DNA of 31,566 nucleotides from a virus (IMGVR_UViG_3300046002_004709:1-31566), one strand, 5' to 3'; shown: positions 15,248 through 24,069, counted from the stretch's first letter. A program made the numbers and translations. Notes: a model not told the origin generated them from the letters alone.

Positions 15248-15432
15248 TAAAGATAGCAAAGGCCGTTGAAATATTAGAAGATTCCTTTATTGGTGATAAC
15301 AGAATTGAAGTCAATATTCCTGTTGATGATAGAACTTTTAACACAATAACAAATTATTTAGGTGGAATAGACAACCAAAATAAATGTATAGTATCAATAG
15401 GTAATTCAGAGTTTATCTTTTTGAAAAAGTAG
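15211..15432 (+). CDS. Small hypothetical protein
   Basis: A 73-aa alpha/beta protein starting MAKNIDNFRDELIKIAKAVEIL. A helix is followed by three predicted strands (RIEVNIPVDD, KCIVSIGNSEFIFL). It overlaps the preceding gene by 37 nt and its 3' end overlaps the convergent minus-strand gene by 20 nt. No family recognised. Confidence 0.6.
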   Translation: MAKNIDNFRDELIKIAKAVEILEDSFIGDNRIEVNIPVDDRTFNTITNYLGGIDNQNKCIVSIGNSEFIFLKK

Positions 15433-16054
15433 TTTTTAGTCTATACAACCTTTTTTTATCAAACCCCTTCTCTTCTAATAAGTTATAAATCCACTTTCTT
15501 TGTGCTGATGATACGTCTCTAACAAAAATGGCATCAGTCCTACCAAGATCAATAAAATGATTTTGTAAAATATCTAAAAATCTATCAGACTCATCACTAT
15601 CCTTTAATGAGAATATTGAAACGTCACTATTAATTTGAATACACAGTTTATTATGTATTGTAAAAATGTTTTTTAACTCTTTTTGTTTAAGATATTTAAT
15701 TATTAATTCGGACATTGTAATCTTATCTTGAGATTGCCAATCAAAAAGAGACTCCTCAATTTTATATTTCTTTATGTCCAAAAACACATATTCAGGATTA
15801 TCCATATTTACAGGGTTATTTCTACCCATATCATCAGTAATAAATAAACTTTTTTGTATTTTGGTTTTTTTACTTAATAACCCAAGTTCGTACTCAACCC
15901 TTGTTGCGTTCTCAATTTTTTTATCAAACAATACCGTATTTTCTTTAATAAGTTTATTGAACATTTTAATTGCGTTTTTTTCTGTAGAATAATGTTTGAT
16001 AATTTTTCTTTTTTTCTTATTCTTAAATAAAACAATTAAAAAATTAGTATCCAT
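15413..16054 (-). CDS. Conserved-type phage hypothetical protein, minus strand
   Basis: A 213-aa protein starting MDTNFLIVLFKNKKKRKIIKH. Features are YELGLLSKKTK, a middle FITDDMGRNNPVN, and the C-terminal block FVRDVSSAQRKWIYNLLEEKGF. The last resembles a conserved helix-turn pattern I recall from related phages, without known function. It is transcribed against the flow: the 3' end collides with the previous gene and its ATG abuts the dnaJ ATG head to head. Its promoter must therefore lie inside dnaJ. Confidence 0.7.
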   Translation of the reverse strand: MDTNFLIVLFKNKKKRKIIKHYSTEKNAIKMFNKLIKENTVLFDKKIENATRVEYELGLLSKKTKIQKSLFITDDMGRNNPVNMDNPEYVFLDIKKYKIEESLFDWQSQDKITMSELIIKYLKQKELKNIFTIHNKLCIQINSDVSIFSLKDSDESDRFLDILQNHFIDLGRTDAIFVRDVSSAQRKWIYNLLEEKGFDKKRLYRLKTTFSKR

Positions 16055-16057
16055 ATG
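16052..16057. other. Abutting divergent start codons (CATATG)
   Basis: The minus-strand gene starts at 16054 and dnaJ at 16055, so the two ATGs share the palindrome CATATG with no intergenic base. Each gene's leader and any promoter must be inside the other's coding region. Confidence 0.9.
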
Positions 16058-17056
16058 AAGAATTATTATAATATTTTAGGGGTTTCAGAAACCGCAAGTC
16101 AAGACGAAATAAAAAAGGCATATAGAAAATTAAGTAAACAATATCATCCAGATGTAAACCCTGAAGGTGAAGAAATGTTTAAAGACGTTAGTGAAGCATA
16201 TGATAATTTAGGGGACGAAAATAAAAGAAGACAATACGATAACTCAAAAAATAACCCATTTGCCGGTATGGGTGGACCAGGAATGGATATAAATTCCATT
16301 TTTGAACAAATGATGGGAGGACAAAGACAAAAACAAAGAGCTCCCGATAAAGTAATTACAGTAAATCTTACCCCAAAAGATTCATTCTTTGGAGTTAAAA
16401 AGGATTTTGAATATAGTGTTGCTGATTGTTGTGATACTTGTAATGGTAACGGCGGTGATAGATCAATATGTCACCACTGTAAAGGTAATGGATTTATTGT
16501 ACAACAATTTGGTACTGGTATGTTTAGACAAACAATACAAAGTGCCTGTCCACACTGTAACGGTCAAGGTAGTACAATAATGAAGGTTTGTACGTCTTGT
16601 AATGCTAAAGGCGTAAAAATCATTAAAGAGAAGATTAACGTTACAATCCCTAAAAACGTTGATAACGGAGATTTTTTAAGAATACAAGGTAAAGGAGATT
16701 ATAATTTAAATGCCAAAATAAAAGGAGACATTATTTTAAAAGTTAATCTTATTAATGATAATGGATTTGAAAAAATGGGTAGAGACTTGATATATGCAGT
16801 TAAAATAAGTCCTTTAAGTGTTATAATGAATGAACAAATAGAAATACCACACCCCGAAGGTACAATTAAAGTATCACTACCAAACGAATTTGATAGTGAT
16901 AGACCATTGAGAGTTGGAGGTAAAGGGTATAAGTACCCTGATGGTAATGGTAGTCTTTACGTTAAGGTTGGTGTTAAAAGTAACCTTAAATACAGTGACG
17001 AAGTTCTTAATTCCGTTAAAGAATTACTTGAACAAACTAACAATATTACCGATTAG
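16055..17056 (+). CDS. dnaJ: DnaJ (Hsp40) co-chaperone
   Basis: A 333-aa type I J-protein. The J domain is at 1-65 with the HPD motif at 31-33, which stimulates DnaK ATPase. A Gly/Met-rich linker (64-95) follows, then a zinc domain with four CxxCxGxG-type repeats (C126/C129, C139/C142, C165/C168, C179/C182). The C-terminal client-binding domain (about 190-320) includes DNGDFLRIQGKGDY. The linker is shorter than in E. coli DnaJ (376 aa). The last zinc repeat is CTSCNAKG, with the first Gly replaced. It probably recruits host DnaK for phage replication or head assembly. There is no phage dnaK in the window. Confidence 0.95.
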   Translation: MKNYYNILGVSETASQDEIKKAYRKLSKQYHPDVNPEGEEMFKDVSEAYDNLGDENKRRQYDNSKNNPFAGMGGPGMDINSIFEQMMGGQRQKQRAPDKVITVNLTPKDSFFGVKKDFEYSVADCCDTCNGNGGDRSICHHCKGNGFIVQQFGTGMFRQTIQSACPHCNGQGSTIMKVCTSCNAKGVKIIKEKINVTIPKNVDNGDFLRIQGKGDYNLNAKIKGDIILKVNLINDNGFEKMGRDLIYAVKISPLSVIMNEQIEIPHPEGTIKVSLPNEFDSDRPLRVGGKGYKYPDGNGSLYVKVGVKSNLKYSDEVLNSVKELLEQTNNITD

Positions 17057-17197
17057 TTCTACTGAACCGTAAATTGATGTTGCTATTATATAAATAGCTA
17101 AAAAGGTTATCCATTTTTGTGATGTTGACATACCTTTATTTTTACCTTCCTTACACTTTTTACATTCAGGACCTTGAGTTAAATTTTCTGATTCCAT
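17024..17197 (-). CDS. 57-aa membrane protein with CxxC, minus strand
   Basis: A minus-strand frame of 57 aa. The N-terminus has GPECKKCKEGKNKG with a C12-x2-C15 pair. A single membrane segment follows at about 29-46 (WITFLAIYIIATSIYGSV), then a short tail VELIGNIVSLFK. I recall this CKKCK-plus-one-TM pattern from many small proteins of Bacteroidota phages. It overlaps the dnaJ 3' end by 33 nt. The 223-nt region from here to the Dam gene is AT-rich, and I see no further gene in it. Confidence 0.65.
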   Translation of the reverse strand: MESENLTQGPECKKCKEGKNKGMSTSQKWITFLAIYIIATSIYGSVELIGNIVSLFK

Positions 17198-17420
17198 ATT
17201 TTAATTTATATAGGTAATAATATCACCCCTAACAATTTTAGTAAAGTTATTATTTTCAAATTGTTATTTTATTACTGTATCGACTGATTCACATAGTATT
17301 CTTTTTAAGGTATTTAAAGGTTTTATAATGACTCTATCTTGTTTTTACAAAGAAAAAATGTTATATTTAATGAGGTAATTAATATTATTACAAATAAACA
17401 AAAATATAGAAAAAAATAAA

Positions 17421-18263
17421 ATGTGTTTATCATATATAGGAGGTAAGAGTAGGATTGGAAAGTGGATTGTCCCTTTCTATGATAAAAATATGGAAACATA
17501 CGTTGAGCCATTTGGAGGAATGTTTTGGTGCTTCTTTAATATGGACTTGAAGGAGTTCCCCAACCTAAAGAAAGTTGTTTATAATGACTTTAATCCATTA
17601 AACCATAATCTATTTAAATGCATTCAAAATCCGGCAGAGTTGTTAAGTGAGATTAATTCAATTGAATGTCAAAAATTTGGAGAAGAAATTACACCGCCAA
17701 TATATAAAGAACAATTTATTAGGTTTCAGGCTGAAATATTTGGTGAAAATTTCAGCGTAGAACCTGGTAATTATGAAGTTGCCGCAAAATACGTATATAT
17801 TCTTACACAAGTATTCAGCGGGTCTAAACCTGAAACCTCATCATTTATTGATTTAAAAGGTAAGTATAAATCAAAGTATTTGACATTTAGAGATAAGTTG
17901 TCTAAACCTGATTGGGTTGAACATTTTTTAAAAATTACCCATGTTGAGAATATGGATTTTGCACATTTGATTAATGCATATGACTCACCAACAACATATT
18001 TTTATGTGGATCCACCATATTGGAAAACTGAAAATTATTACTCAAATCACGATTTTGATAGAAATGACCACGAAAGACTTGCTAACACATTAAAAGGAAT
18101 CAAAGGTAAATTCAGTTTATCTTATTATGATTTTGACCTTTTAAATGAATGGTTTCCCAAAAATGAATATACTTGGGAGAAGAAAGAATTTGCAAAAGCA
18201 GCCGCAGCAAAAAAAGGGGCAAAACAAAATATGGGGGAAGAATTATTAATTATGAACTACTAA
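17421..18263 (+). CDS. dam: DNA adenine methylase (Dam/D12 class)
   Basis: A 280-aa N6-adenine methyltransferase. The motifs are in D12-class order: SYIGGKSRIGKWI (4-16), VEPFGGM (28-34), YNDFNP (54-59) and the catalytic YVDPPYW (195-201). It transfers methyl from S-adenosylmethionine to adenine, classically in GATC. A phage copy would protect progeny DNA from host restriction or mark replication forks. It stands alone after a 223-nt leader and before the tagged LRR gene. GATC specificity is not proven by sequence. Confidence 0.9.
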   Translation: MCLSYIGGKSRIGKWIVPFYDKNMETYVEPFGGMFWCFFNMDLKEFPNLKKVVYNDFNPLNHNLFKCIQNPAELLSEINSIECQKFGEEITPPIYKEQFIRFQAEIFGENFSVEPGNYEVAAKYVYILTQVFSGSKPETSSFIDLKGKYKSKYLTFRDKLSKPDWVEHFLKITHVENMDFAHLINAYDSPTTYFYVDPPYWKTENYYSNHDFDRNDHERLANTLKGIKGKFSLSYYDFDLLNEWFPKNEYTWEKKEFAKAAAAKKGAKQNMGEELLIMNY

Positions 18264-18287
18264 AGAATATTTTTCTTATATTTGTGA

Positions 18288-18295
18288 TATTTATT
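18288..18295 (+). promoter_or_regulatory. TATTTATT element upstream of LRR gene
   Basis: One base from TATTTATA, 16 nt before ATG 18312, in the short gap after the Dam gene. It is the only promoter-like sequence in this gap. Confidence 0.3.
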
Positions 18296-18311
18296 AATAA
18301 AACATACAAAA

Positions 18312-19679
18312 ATGGCAATTAAGTTTACAAACATTTTAAGAGATCTTATCATTGAAAGTTCAAGATTTCAAGTATTATTTGACAAATACGTAAAACCTAA
18401 TAAAGAAACAAGAAAGGCTATAATGCCATTCCCTATCCTATTTGAAATTATCGCAGCTGACCCAACATCAAGAATACCTGATGGTATGACTGCAGAGACA
18501 GCAAAACCTGAAGATATGGAGAAAGTAAAAATTGGAAAGTATGTCCAATGGATGCTTAAAAATTATGCAACACCTAATATTGACTTAGAAAGTGGTATTA
18601 CCGACCCTAATAGTCCGGCAGTGAAACAGGCAATTAAACAATATCAAGATTTGTTCTTGGAGGACATTTATAAAATCACTCAGGACTTAATGAAGTTTGA
18701 AAGATTTAAAAACAGATTACCACAAGAGGCTAGAGATATTAATAAATTAACTCCTGAGACTCTATATGATCAAGTTAAAGATTTCTCATTAGAAAAAACT
18801 AAAGCAACTAAGGATGAAAAGGTTGAAGCATCAAGAACATACCAACATCCAGGAGCTGACATTGTTTATCGTGGTTCTGAGTGGACAGTTGCTCGTATTT
18901 CAGACCAAGGACAATTAGGTAAAAACGCCGCTTGTTTCTATGGTGGACAACATAAAGAACCACAAAGAGGTGAAACAAGATGGTGTACATCATCTCCAGG
19001 TTTAACTTGGTTTGATAGATACATTAAAGATGGTCCTTTATATGTTGTTATCCCTAACTCACCACGTAAATTTACGGGTAGCATGGATATTGGTGAAGAA
19101 TCTGGACTTCCAGCATACAGAATCCAATTCCACTTCCCATCTAATCAGTTTATGACACCTGACGATAGAAATATTGACTTGGTTGAGTTCTTGAATCAAC
19201 AGGAAACAGGACTTAAAGAATACTTTAAACCTGAATTTATGAAAGGTTTGGCATCTAAAGGTGGAACTAAAGTGTCTGTTAATTACCCTGGTGATTCGGC
19301 ATCTAAATTCATTGCTCTTTATGGTTTTGAAGAATTCTTTGAAACATTACCTGAAAATATTGAAAGACTTGAATTTACTAAAAAAGGTGGTCCTGACATT
19401 GCACTTAACATTCCTAATAGTATTGGTAAATTTAAAAACTTAACCGCTTTACACCTTGTTGGATGTGTTAAAAATTTACCAGAATCTATTTGTCAACTTG
19501 AAAAACTACAGTTCCTTTCTTTACCTGATAACCCTCAGTTGGAGATGTTACCAAGTTGTTTAGCGAATCTTAAAAGATTAACTGTTATCAACTTGAAAAA
19601 TAGTAATTCAAGTAGTGTGATTCCTGATTCATTGAAACAAAAAATGGATTCAGACGACGCATTCCACTTATTTGCTTAA
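18312..19679 (+). CDS. Tagged leucine-rich-repeat protein, putative virion-delivered protein
   Basis: A 455-aa protein. The N-terminus MAIKFTNILRDLIIESSRF resembles the packaging tag, with IIE as the LxE-like site. A helical domain (about 20-170) follows, then a conserved-looking alpha/beta block (about 180-300) containing YRGSEWTVARISDQ, NAACFYGGQHKE, TRWCTSSPG and GPLYVVIPN. Three or four leucine-rich repeats close the protein (about 350-440; e.g. LPESICQLEKLQFLSLPDN). LRRs bind proteins. The RWCT...YVV pattern recalls a domain in other phage proteins of unknown role. It has its own TATTTATT element, and an AT-rich hairpin follows. I infer a packaged or late protein that contacts host proteins. 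Confidence 0.7.
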   Translation: MAIKFTNILRDLIIESSRFQVLFDKYVKPNKETRKAIMPFPILFEIIAADPTSRIPDGMTAETAKPEDMEKVKIGKYVQWMLKNYATPNIDLESGITDPNSPAVKQAIKQYQDLFLEDIYKITQDLMKFERFKNRLPQEARDINKLTPETLYDQVKDFSLEKTKATKDEKVEASRTYQHPGADIVYRGSEWTVARISDQGQLGKNAACFYGGQHKEPQRGETRWCTSSPGLTWFDRYIKDGPLYVVIPNSPRKFTGSMDIGEESGLPAYRIQFHFPSNQFMTPDDRNIDLVEFLNQQETGLKEYFKPEFMKGLASKGGTKVSVNYPGDSASKFIALYGFEEFFETLPENIERLEFTKKGGPDIALNIPNSIGKFKNLTALHLVGCVKNLPESICQLEKLQFLSLPDNPQLEMLPSCLANLKRLTVINLKNSNSSSVIPDSLKQKMDSDDAFHLFA

Positions 19680-19693
19680 AAAGTTTTTTATAT

Positions 19694-19714
19694 CAAAAAT
19701 ATTTAGTATTTTTG
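19694..19714 (+). terminator. AT-rich hairpin after LRR gene (possible terminator)
   Basis: A perfect 8-bp stem CAAAAATA/TATTTTTG with a 5-nt loop, 14 nt after the LRR stop. It is followed by TTTAAATT rather than a long T-run. The stem is weak, so termination is uncertain. Confidence 0.35.
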
Positions 19715-19736
19715 TTTAAATTAAAAAGTATTGGAT

Positions 19737-20021
19737 ATGAGTGTTGACATTGAAATTTATATGACACAATTTAAGGGGTTCTTTGATAAGAACCCCGAAC
19801 AATTAAAAATGTTAATAGGGGAAATTAACCCCGAAAAATTTTTTAGTGGCGTTAGGTCTATTGTTGCAGAAAACTCAGAAAAAGAAGATTCACCACTTGA
19901 ACCAACGAGAAAACAAATTTTAACACTGATCGTAAACCTTAATGGTGAAACAAAAGAAAGTGTAGAAAAAAGATTAATCCCATTTATGAAACATCATATG
20001 GGATCCATTTGTTTGAATTAG
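19737..20021 (+). CDS. Conserved-type small hypothetical protein
   Basis: A 94-aa protein from MSVDIEIYMTQFKGFFDKNP; a TTG at 19731 is less likely as start. It is helical, with PEQLKMLIGEINPEKFFSGVR and RKQILTLIVNL. I recall the MSVxxEIYMxxxxxFFxxNPxxL opening from T4-like phages of Bacteroidota, with no assigned function. It lies between the LRR gene and the PcfJ-like gene. Confidence 0.65.
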   Translation: MSVDIEIYMTQFKGFFDKNPEQLKMLIGEINPEKFFSGVRSIVAENSEKEDSPLEPTRKQILTLIVNLNGETKESVEKRLIPFMKHHMGSICLN

Positions 20022-20042
20022 TAACCCTATAATATTATTTTT

Positions 20043-21722
20043 ATGTCTGAAATGACGACATTATTTAAAAAAGAAGTTCGTAAATACACAACTGAAGTTT
20101 TTCAAAATTTTAATGAATTGGCACCCAAAACCCCAATTGACAACGATCCTTTTGATTTTGGCGTTAATCCTGGTATACGACCAAGTCCACAAGGTTCTTT
20201 TAAACCAAAATTTGTATCAGAAGACGAGACTGTTTTTTTAGAAAACTACGCAAATCCCCTTTCATCATTAACTATGTTGAGAAAGACATTAGTTATAGAA
20301 GAAAACGAAAATAAAATTGCTCTTAAATGTTATAACTACAGGAACCACAGAGATGTTGCAAAAAAGTATTTTATAGTTAGACGAGATATTACTTATCTAA
20401 CATTCAACATTAAAAGAAAAACTTTTTATTCAGGAATACTTAGACTTAAAAAACGAGCTAAAATCGGTTCAAAAATGTCTATGAATAAAACGGATTTATA
20501 TTCAATGGATGTGTATAACCAAATATTTTATTTTATGTCGTATTTAAATAATGAATATGATAGTTATAATCTTACCAATGAGGTAATTAATTTGTTTTTA
20601 AATAGAGTTTCTGAAATAATAGATATAAAATTTGATAAAGAGGATTTAACACCAAGAGACAAGTTTTATCAATTATACCTTAAAATTTCTGGTATTAAGT
20701 ATCCTGACGCATTTTCAAAGTTTGTAACATATTATACCCCTAAAAAGGAAATTAGAGAACATGGTAATAATTTAGTTACTTGGTTTATGAAAAAAAATGG
20801 ATTTAAGGGAACTAAAATACGAGAACTTTTAAATAAGTATAATAATGTGGATATAAACGGACTAACCTCGTTTTATAAACTATTAGGACAAAATTTATTT
20901 AATACAATTAATAGCGAATGTTTTTTAACTGAAAGTAAACTTGGGTCAGAATATTACGGAATGTGGTCTCAGATACCGGAAATGTTAGGTAAAAAAGAAT
21001 TGTATAATATTTGTAAAATATTAAATACAACAAAATCAGAAACCTTATTAAACTCTTTAGGTGATCATATTCATTATAAAGAGTCTTTAAAAAAATATGG
21101 AGAATTTGTTAAAATTACGGCAACTAACTATGATGATTACGTAAAAGAACATTCTGAATGGTCATCACTTATACAATCATATCGTACTGGTCTTGTTACA
21201 AGATTTTATGGAGATGATGAGTATTTAATTGAAAAACCAATCAACCATAATGGTGAAACGTATTATCCTGTATTATTAAAGACAACCGAGCAATACGAAG
21301 GAGAATCAATGGTTCAAAGCAACTGCGTTAGAACTTATAGTGAGAAACCTTACTGTTTTATTGTGTCTTTAAGAAAAGGAAATGCGGATAGTGATGTGAG
21401 AGCAAGTATTGAGTTCCGATATATGAATGACGGACTTAAAGTTGTTCAAAAGTTAGGTAAATACAATAAACACTTATCTGAAGAATGGTTATCCCCAATT
21501 AATGAATTGGAGGGATTTGCAAACTATCTTTATAGTAAAGGTGTGATTAAATTACCTGAGATGACTAAAAAATTTCCTAATGGTAAAGTAATTAAACAAA
21601 ATGCAGTATTTGAAAATAAAAAGGATATAAAGTACATGTTACCAATTTGGAATAATGACGAACCTAAAAACTATTTACTAGATTATATTGCTGATTATGA
21701 TTTATTTGAAGATTTACCATAA
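20043..21722 (+). CDS. Large PcfJ-like phage protein
   Basis: A 559-aa protein starting MSEMTTLFKKEVRKYTTEVF; ATG 20052 is also possible. The C-terminal region (about 395-500) has the outline of a PcfJ-like domain: VLLKTTEQYEGESMVQSNCVRTY, then CFIVSLRKGNADSDVRASIEF, then VVQKLGKYNKHLSEEW. PcfJ is a plasmid and phage protein of unknown biochemical role. The N-terminal 380 residues are helical and unrecognised. The segment FKKEVRKYTTEVFQ could be a weak version of the packaging tag, but it has no octamer upstream. Confidence 0.6.
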   Translation: MSEMTTLFKKEVRKYTTEVFQNFNELAPKTPIDNDPFDFGVNPGIRPSPQGSFKPKFVSEDETVFLENYANPLSSLTMLRKTLVIEENENKIALKCYNYRNHRDVAKKYFIVRRDITYLTFNIKRKTFYSGILRLKKRAKIGSKMSMNKTDLYSMDVYNQIFYFMSYLNNEYDSYNLTNEVINLFLNRVSEIIDIKFDKEDLTPRDKFYQLYLKISGIKYPDAFSKFVTYYTPKKEIREHGNNLVTWFMKKNGFKGTKIRELLNKYNNVDINGLTSFYKLLGQNLFNTINSECFLTESKLGSEYYGMWSQIPEMLGKKELYNICKILNTTKSETLLNSLGDHIHYKESLKKYGEFVKITATNYDDYVKEHSEWSSLIQSYRTGLVTRFYGDDEYLIEKPINHNGETYYPVLLKTTEQYEGESMVQSNCVRTYSEKPYCFIVSLRKGNADSDVRASIEFRYMNDGLKVVQKLGKYNKHLSEEWLSPINELEGFANYLYSKGVIKLPEMTKKFPNGKVIKQNAVFENKKDIKYMLPIWNNDEPKNYLLDYIADYDLFEDLP

Positions 21723-21724
21723 TT

Positions 21725-22057
21725 ATGGAAGAAAATAATATACCTGAACACGTTGTTAATCAATTTTTGAATAAAAATTCAAGTTACCCTAACATTGTAA
21801 GAACAAGAAATATAACATTAGATGGTATAAATGTGTTAATTGAAAAAAATAATTTAGAGTGGACCAATTCAATTTACGATAAAGGATATATCTATATAGA
21901 GGGATTAGTTGTTTGGGGAAAATCCAAAACGTTTTTATACTTTAAAAAAAATGAAAATGAATTCACATATAAAATACACATCTTAACTGAAGATATTTCA
22001 AAAATAGATATGTTATTAATTGGATTAAATAAATATTATACAATAGATAAAATATGA
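21725..22057 (+). CDS. Hypothetical protein
   Basis: A 110-aa protein starting MEENNIPEHVVNQFLNKNSS. A short N-terminal helix is followed by a predominantly beta region with alternating hydrophobic residues (TLDGINVLIEKNN, GYIYIEGLVVWG). No family recognised. It begins 2 nt after the PcfJ-like stop and ends in an ATGA overlap with the glutaredoxin gene. Confidence 0.6.
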   Translation: MEENNIPEHVVNQFLNKNSSYPNIVRTRNITLDGINVLIEKNNLEWTNSIYDKGYIYIEGLVVWGKSKTFLYFKKNENEFTYKIHILTEDISKIDMLLIGLNKYYTIDKI

Positions 22058-22341
22058 AAGTAATTGTTTTATATACAATGGAAGGGTGCCCATTTTGTGG
22101 GATGATAAAAGAAATTTTAGATAATGAAAATTATAGTTACCTTGAAAGAGATATTCATGAGCATTCAGAAGAGTATGACGAATTTTCAAAAACAACGGAT
22201 AATGATTTTATACCTGCATTTATGTTATTAACTTTAGATGAAAAAGATAATGCACATAACGTTAAATTATGTGCACCTGACAGAGACTTTGAAGATATTT
22301 TTCAGGGAGTTGACATCATTAGAGATTACTTTTTAGACTAA
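22054..22341 (+). CDS. Glutaredoxin-like thiol-disulfide protein
   Basis: A 95-aa thioredoxin-fold protein. The first strand VIVLYTMEGCPFCGMIKEIL carries the C-P-F-C active site at about residues 12-15. The cis-proline loop is FIPAFML (about 53-59). Such phage glutaredoxins reduce ribonucleotide reductase or other host and phage enzymes. No ribonucleotide reductase is in the window. It is coupled to the upstream gene by ATGA and converges on the minus-strand cluster with a 9-nt overlap. Confidence 0.85.
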   Translation: MKVIVLYTMEGCPFCGMIKEILDNENYSYLERDIHEHSEEYDEFSKTTDNDFIPAFMLLTLDEKDNAHNVKLCAPDRDFEDIFQGVDIIRDYFLD

Positions 22342-23211
22342 AATAAATTCTGATACTTTATTTAATTTTGAATACGGGTTGTTTTCTGAATCCAAAATAG
22401 TGGATTCAAAATTGTACCCATTTAAATTAAATTCTTTAATTATATCATTAACATTAATTGGAAACACATCCAAGATTAAAGACTCCAACCACTCAGATTT
22501 AACCATATTTTTATCACTACTAATTTTTATTTCACAGTTAAGATTATCAATTTCCGATAATTTAGATTTAGAAAAAATATTAATAGATACTTCATTACTT
22601 AAACCTAAATGAAACAGGTGTTCAGAGATAAATTTAGAAAGGACTTTATATGATTTTTCTGAATTAACATTCAAACCATATGTTGGATCGGAAAAATATG
22701 TCTCAGAAGAAAAATCAGATTTAATTACATCAAAACTTGGAAATTCAGATAATAAAACATTTTTAACTTTAGAAATATCCTCTTTATCACAATCAAATAA
22801 TATAATTGAATGTAGTTCATCTACTTTAATGTTAAAATAAAGACCATCTTTTGAATTTTGATTTACAATTTTTTGATAAAACTTATTTCTGTCGTTTTTA
22901 ATATAGGTACTCGTAAAGTTTAATGACTCATCTTCAAAAGACGTATTATATAAGATAACGTCTATAATTTTTAATAGTTTAGAAGATTCGGGTTTTAAGG
23001 ACTCTAATTTTTTGGATATTACATCTGTTAAATTTAAAACCGTATCTGAGTCGGTCTTACCCCTAACTATAAAAAAATTCCTAACGTTAATAACTGATAT
23101 TTCTACCATAACGTTAGGATTATTCTCTTTTAATTTTTCAACAATGGTATTCGCAAAAAGGTTACAAAGATTGTTACCATCAAGATGATTATAAATTTCA
23201 ATTTGATTCAT
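22333..23211 (-). CDS. Hypothetical protein, minus strand
   Basis: A 292-aa protein starting MNQIEIYNHLDGNNLCNLFA. The sequence appears to contain three similar alpha/beta segments, each pairing a strand-rich stretch (VMVEISVINVRNFFIVRGKT; SINIFSKSKLSEIDNLNCEI) with a helix. That hints at an internal repeat or a ferredoxin-like duplication. No catalytic motif or known family. It is the last of three minus-strand genes running from the GIY-YIG gene. Confidence 0.6.
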   Translation of the reverse strand: MNQIEIYNHLDGNNLCNLFANTIVEKLKENNPNVMVEISVINVRNFFIVRGKTDSDTVLNLTDVISKKLESLKPESSKLLKIIDVILYNTSFEDESLNFTSTYIKNDRNKFYQKIVNQNSKDGLYFNIKVDELHSIILFDCDKEDISKVKNVLLSEFPSFDVIKSDFSSETYFSDPTYGLNVNSEKSYKVLSKFISEHLFHLGLSNEVSINIFSKSKLSEIDNLNCEIKISSDKNMVKSEWLESLILDVFPINVNDIIKEFNLNGYNFESTILDSENNPYSKLNKVSEFILV

Positions 23212-23286
23212 ATTTAAAACTTTAATATTTTATTTTAATCAAGTTTAGTTAAAAAAAATATTAGGTTAAATATTATAAATCAAAAA

Positions 23287-23418
23287 TTACTTCTTATTGT
23301 AATATTTTTCAACAATCTTTGTTACAGCTTGTTTTACTGTTTCATTGTTTTGTTGTTGTTGTGTTTGAACTGGTTGTTGTACCTGTTCATTGTTTTGTTT
23401 TTTACACCCACAAGACAT
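23287..23418 (-). CDS. 43-aa protein with CGC start and Gln-rich linker
   Basis: A minus-strand 43-codon frame. It opens MSCGCKKQNNEQ, continues with a Gln/Thr-rich low-complexity linker and ends with a basic helix TVKQAVTKIVEKYYNKK. I recall MSCGCK...IIEKYYNK-type mini-proteins in many Bacteroidota phages, of unknown function. It fills the gap between two minus-strand genes. Confidence 0.65.
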   Translation of the reverse strand: MSCGCKKQNNEQVQQPVQTQQQQNNETVKQAVTKIVEKYYNKK

Positions 23419-23430
23419 AATAATTTAGTT

Positions 23431-24027
23431 TTAATTGTTTATTATCTCAAACTTATGACCATATAAGGTCTTTCTTATTGATCCGTTATTTAGTTTTCCG
23501 TTATTTATTTTTTTACCTCTTAATGCTGATGATATTTTTTGTCTAACGTGTTTAGGTTGTCCAGAAGAAAACCCATTAGAAATTAAATAGTTCGCACCCT
23601 CAACTAGAGACTCAAATATAAATATCTCACCAGTTTGAATATTTGTAAATGAAAATTTAGAAAAGTTGTTATTTTTAATTAAATTATATTTTGATAACGA
23701 TATTTTAACCTCAAGATTGTATGTGTTTCTTCTAAATTCATTCACCATAGCCAAATTATAACCATAATTTAAATCATTAGATTTATATTGTAATATGTAA
23801 AAATTTTCTCGGTCTATTAATTGATTTTTGTTACACCCCTCAATTATTTCAAAACCAAAGAATTCTTCACCGTATTTATTAAACGAATTTTGTAAATATT
23901 GGTTATCGTGAGAGTTAGAGGACAACATCCAAAAATGTTTGTATTTACGATTTTGTAAATTTAGAGAACTACCAATGTAAGTTTTACCATTAATTTTATT
24001 AAAAATTTTATAAATACCACATCCCAT
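23431..24027 (-). CDS. GIY-YIG homing-type endonuclease
   Basis: A 198-aa protein. The N-terminal GIY-YIG domain is clear: GCGIYKIFNKINGKTYIGSS, then NRKYKHFW, then LQNSFNKYGEEFFGFEII and DRENFYILQYK with the metal-binding Glu. The C-terminal half (FTNIQTGEIFIFESLVEGAN and QKISSALRGKK) fits NUMOD-type DNA-binding modules. Free-standing enzymes of this kind spread by cutting allelic DNA. I start it at ATG 24027, because TATTTATA sits 3 nt before that codon on the minus strand; the longer frame from 24054 would translate through the element. Confidence 0.88.
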   Translation of the reverse strand: MGCGIYKIFNKINGKTYIGSSLNLQNRKYKHFWMLSSNSHDNQYLQNSFNKYGEEFFGFEIIEGCNKNQLIDRENFYILQYKSNDLNYGYNLAMVNEFRRNTYNLEVKISLSKYNLIKNNNFSKFSFTNIQTGEIFIFESLVEGANYLISNGFSSGQPKHVRQKISSALRGKKINNGKLNNGSIRKTLYGHKFEIINN

Positions 24028-24030
24028 AAT

Positions 24031-24038
24031 TATAAATA
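24031..24038 (-). promoter_or_regulatory. TATTTATA element (minus strand) 3 nt before the GIY-YIG start
   Basis: Reads TATTTATA on the minus strand, then ATT, then ATG. The spacing is the same as at 7856 on the plus strand, so the motif follows gene orientation. Confidence 0.5.
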
Positions 24039-24069
24039 TCTTTGATAATGACAATTTGTAAATAGAAAG

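Noticed and set aside
17198-17420. Minus-strand coding frame in the gap before the Dam gene
   Set aside because: A short open frame exists but has no ATG, and the 62-aa minus frame further on lies across the dam start. No start signal or recognised motif.
24028-24054. Longer start (24054) for the GIY-YIG protein
   Set aside because: It would place the TATTTATA element within coding sequence and add a segment unrelated to the domain, which normally begins at the GIY strand.
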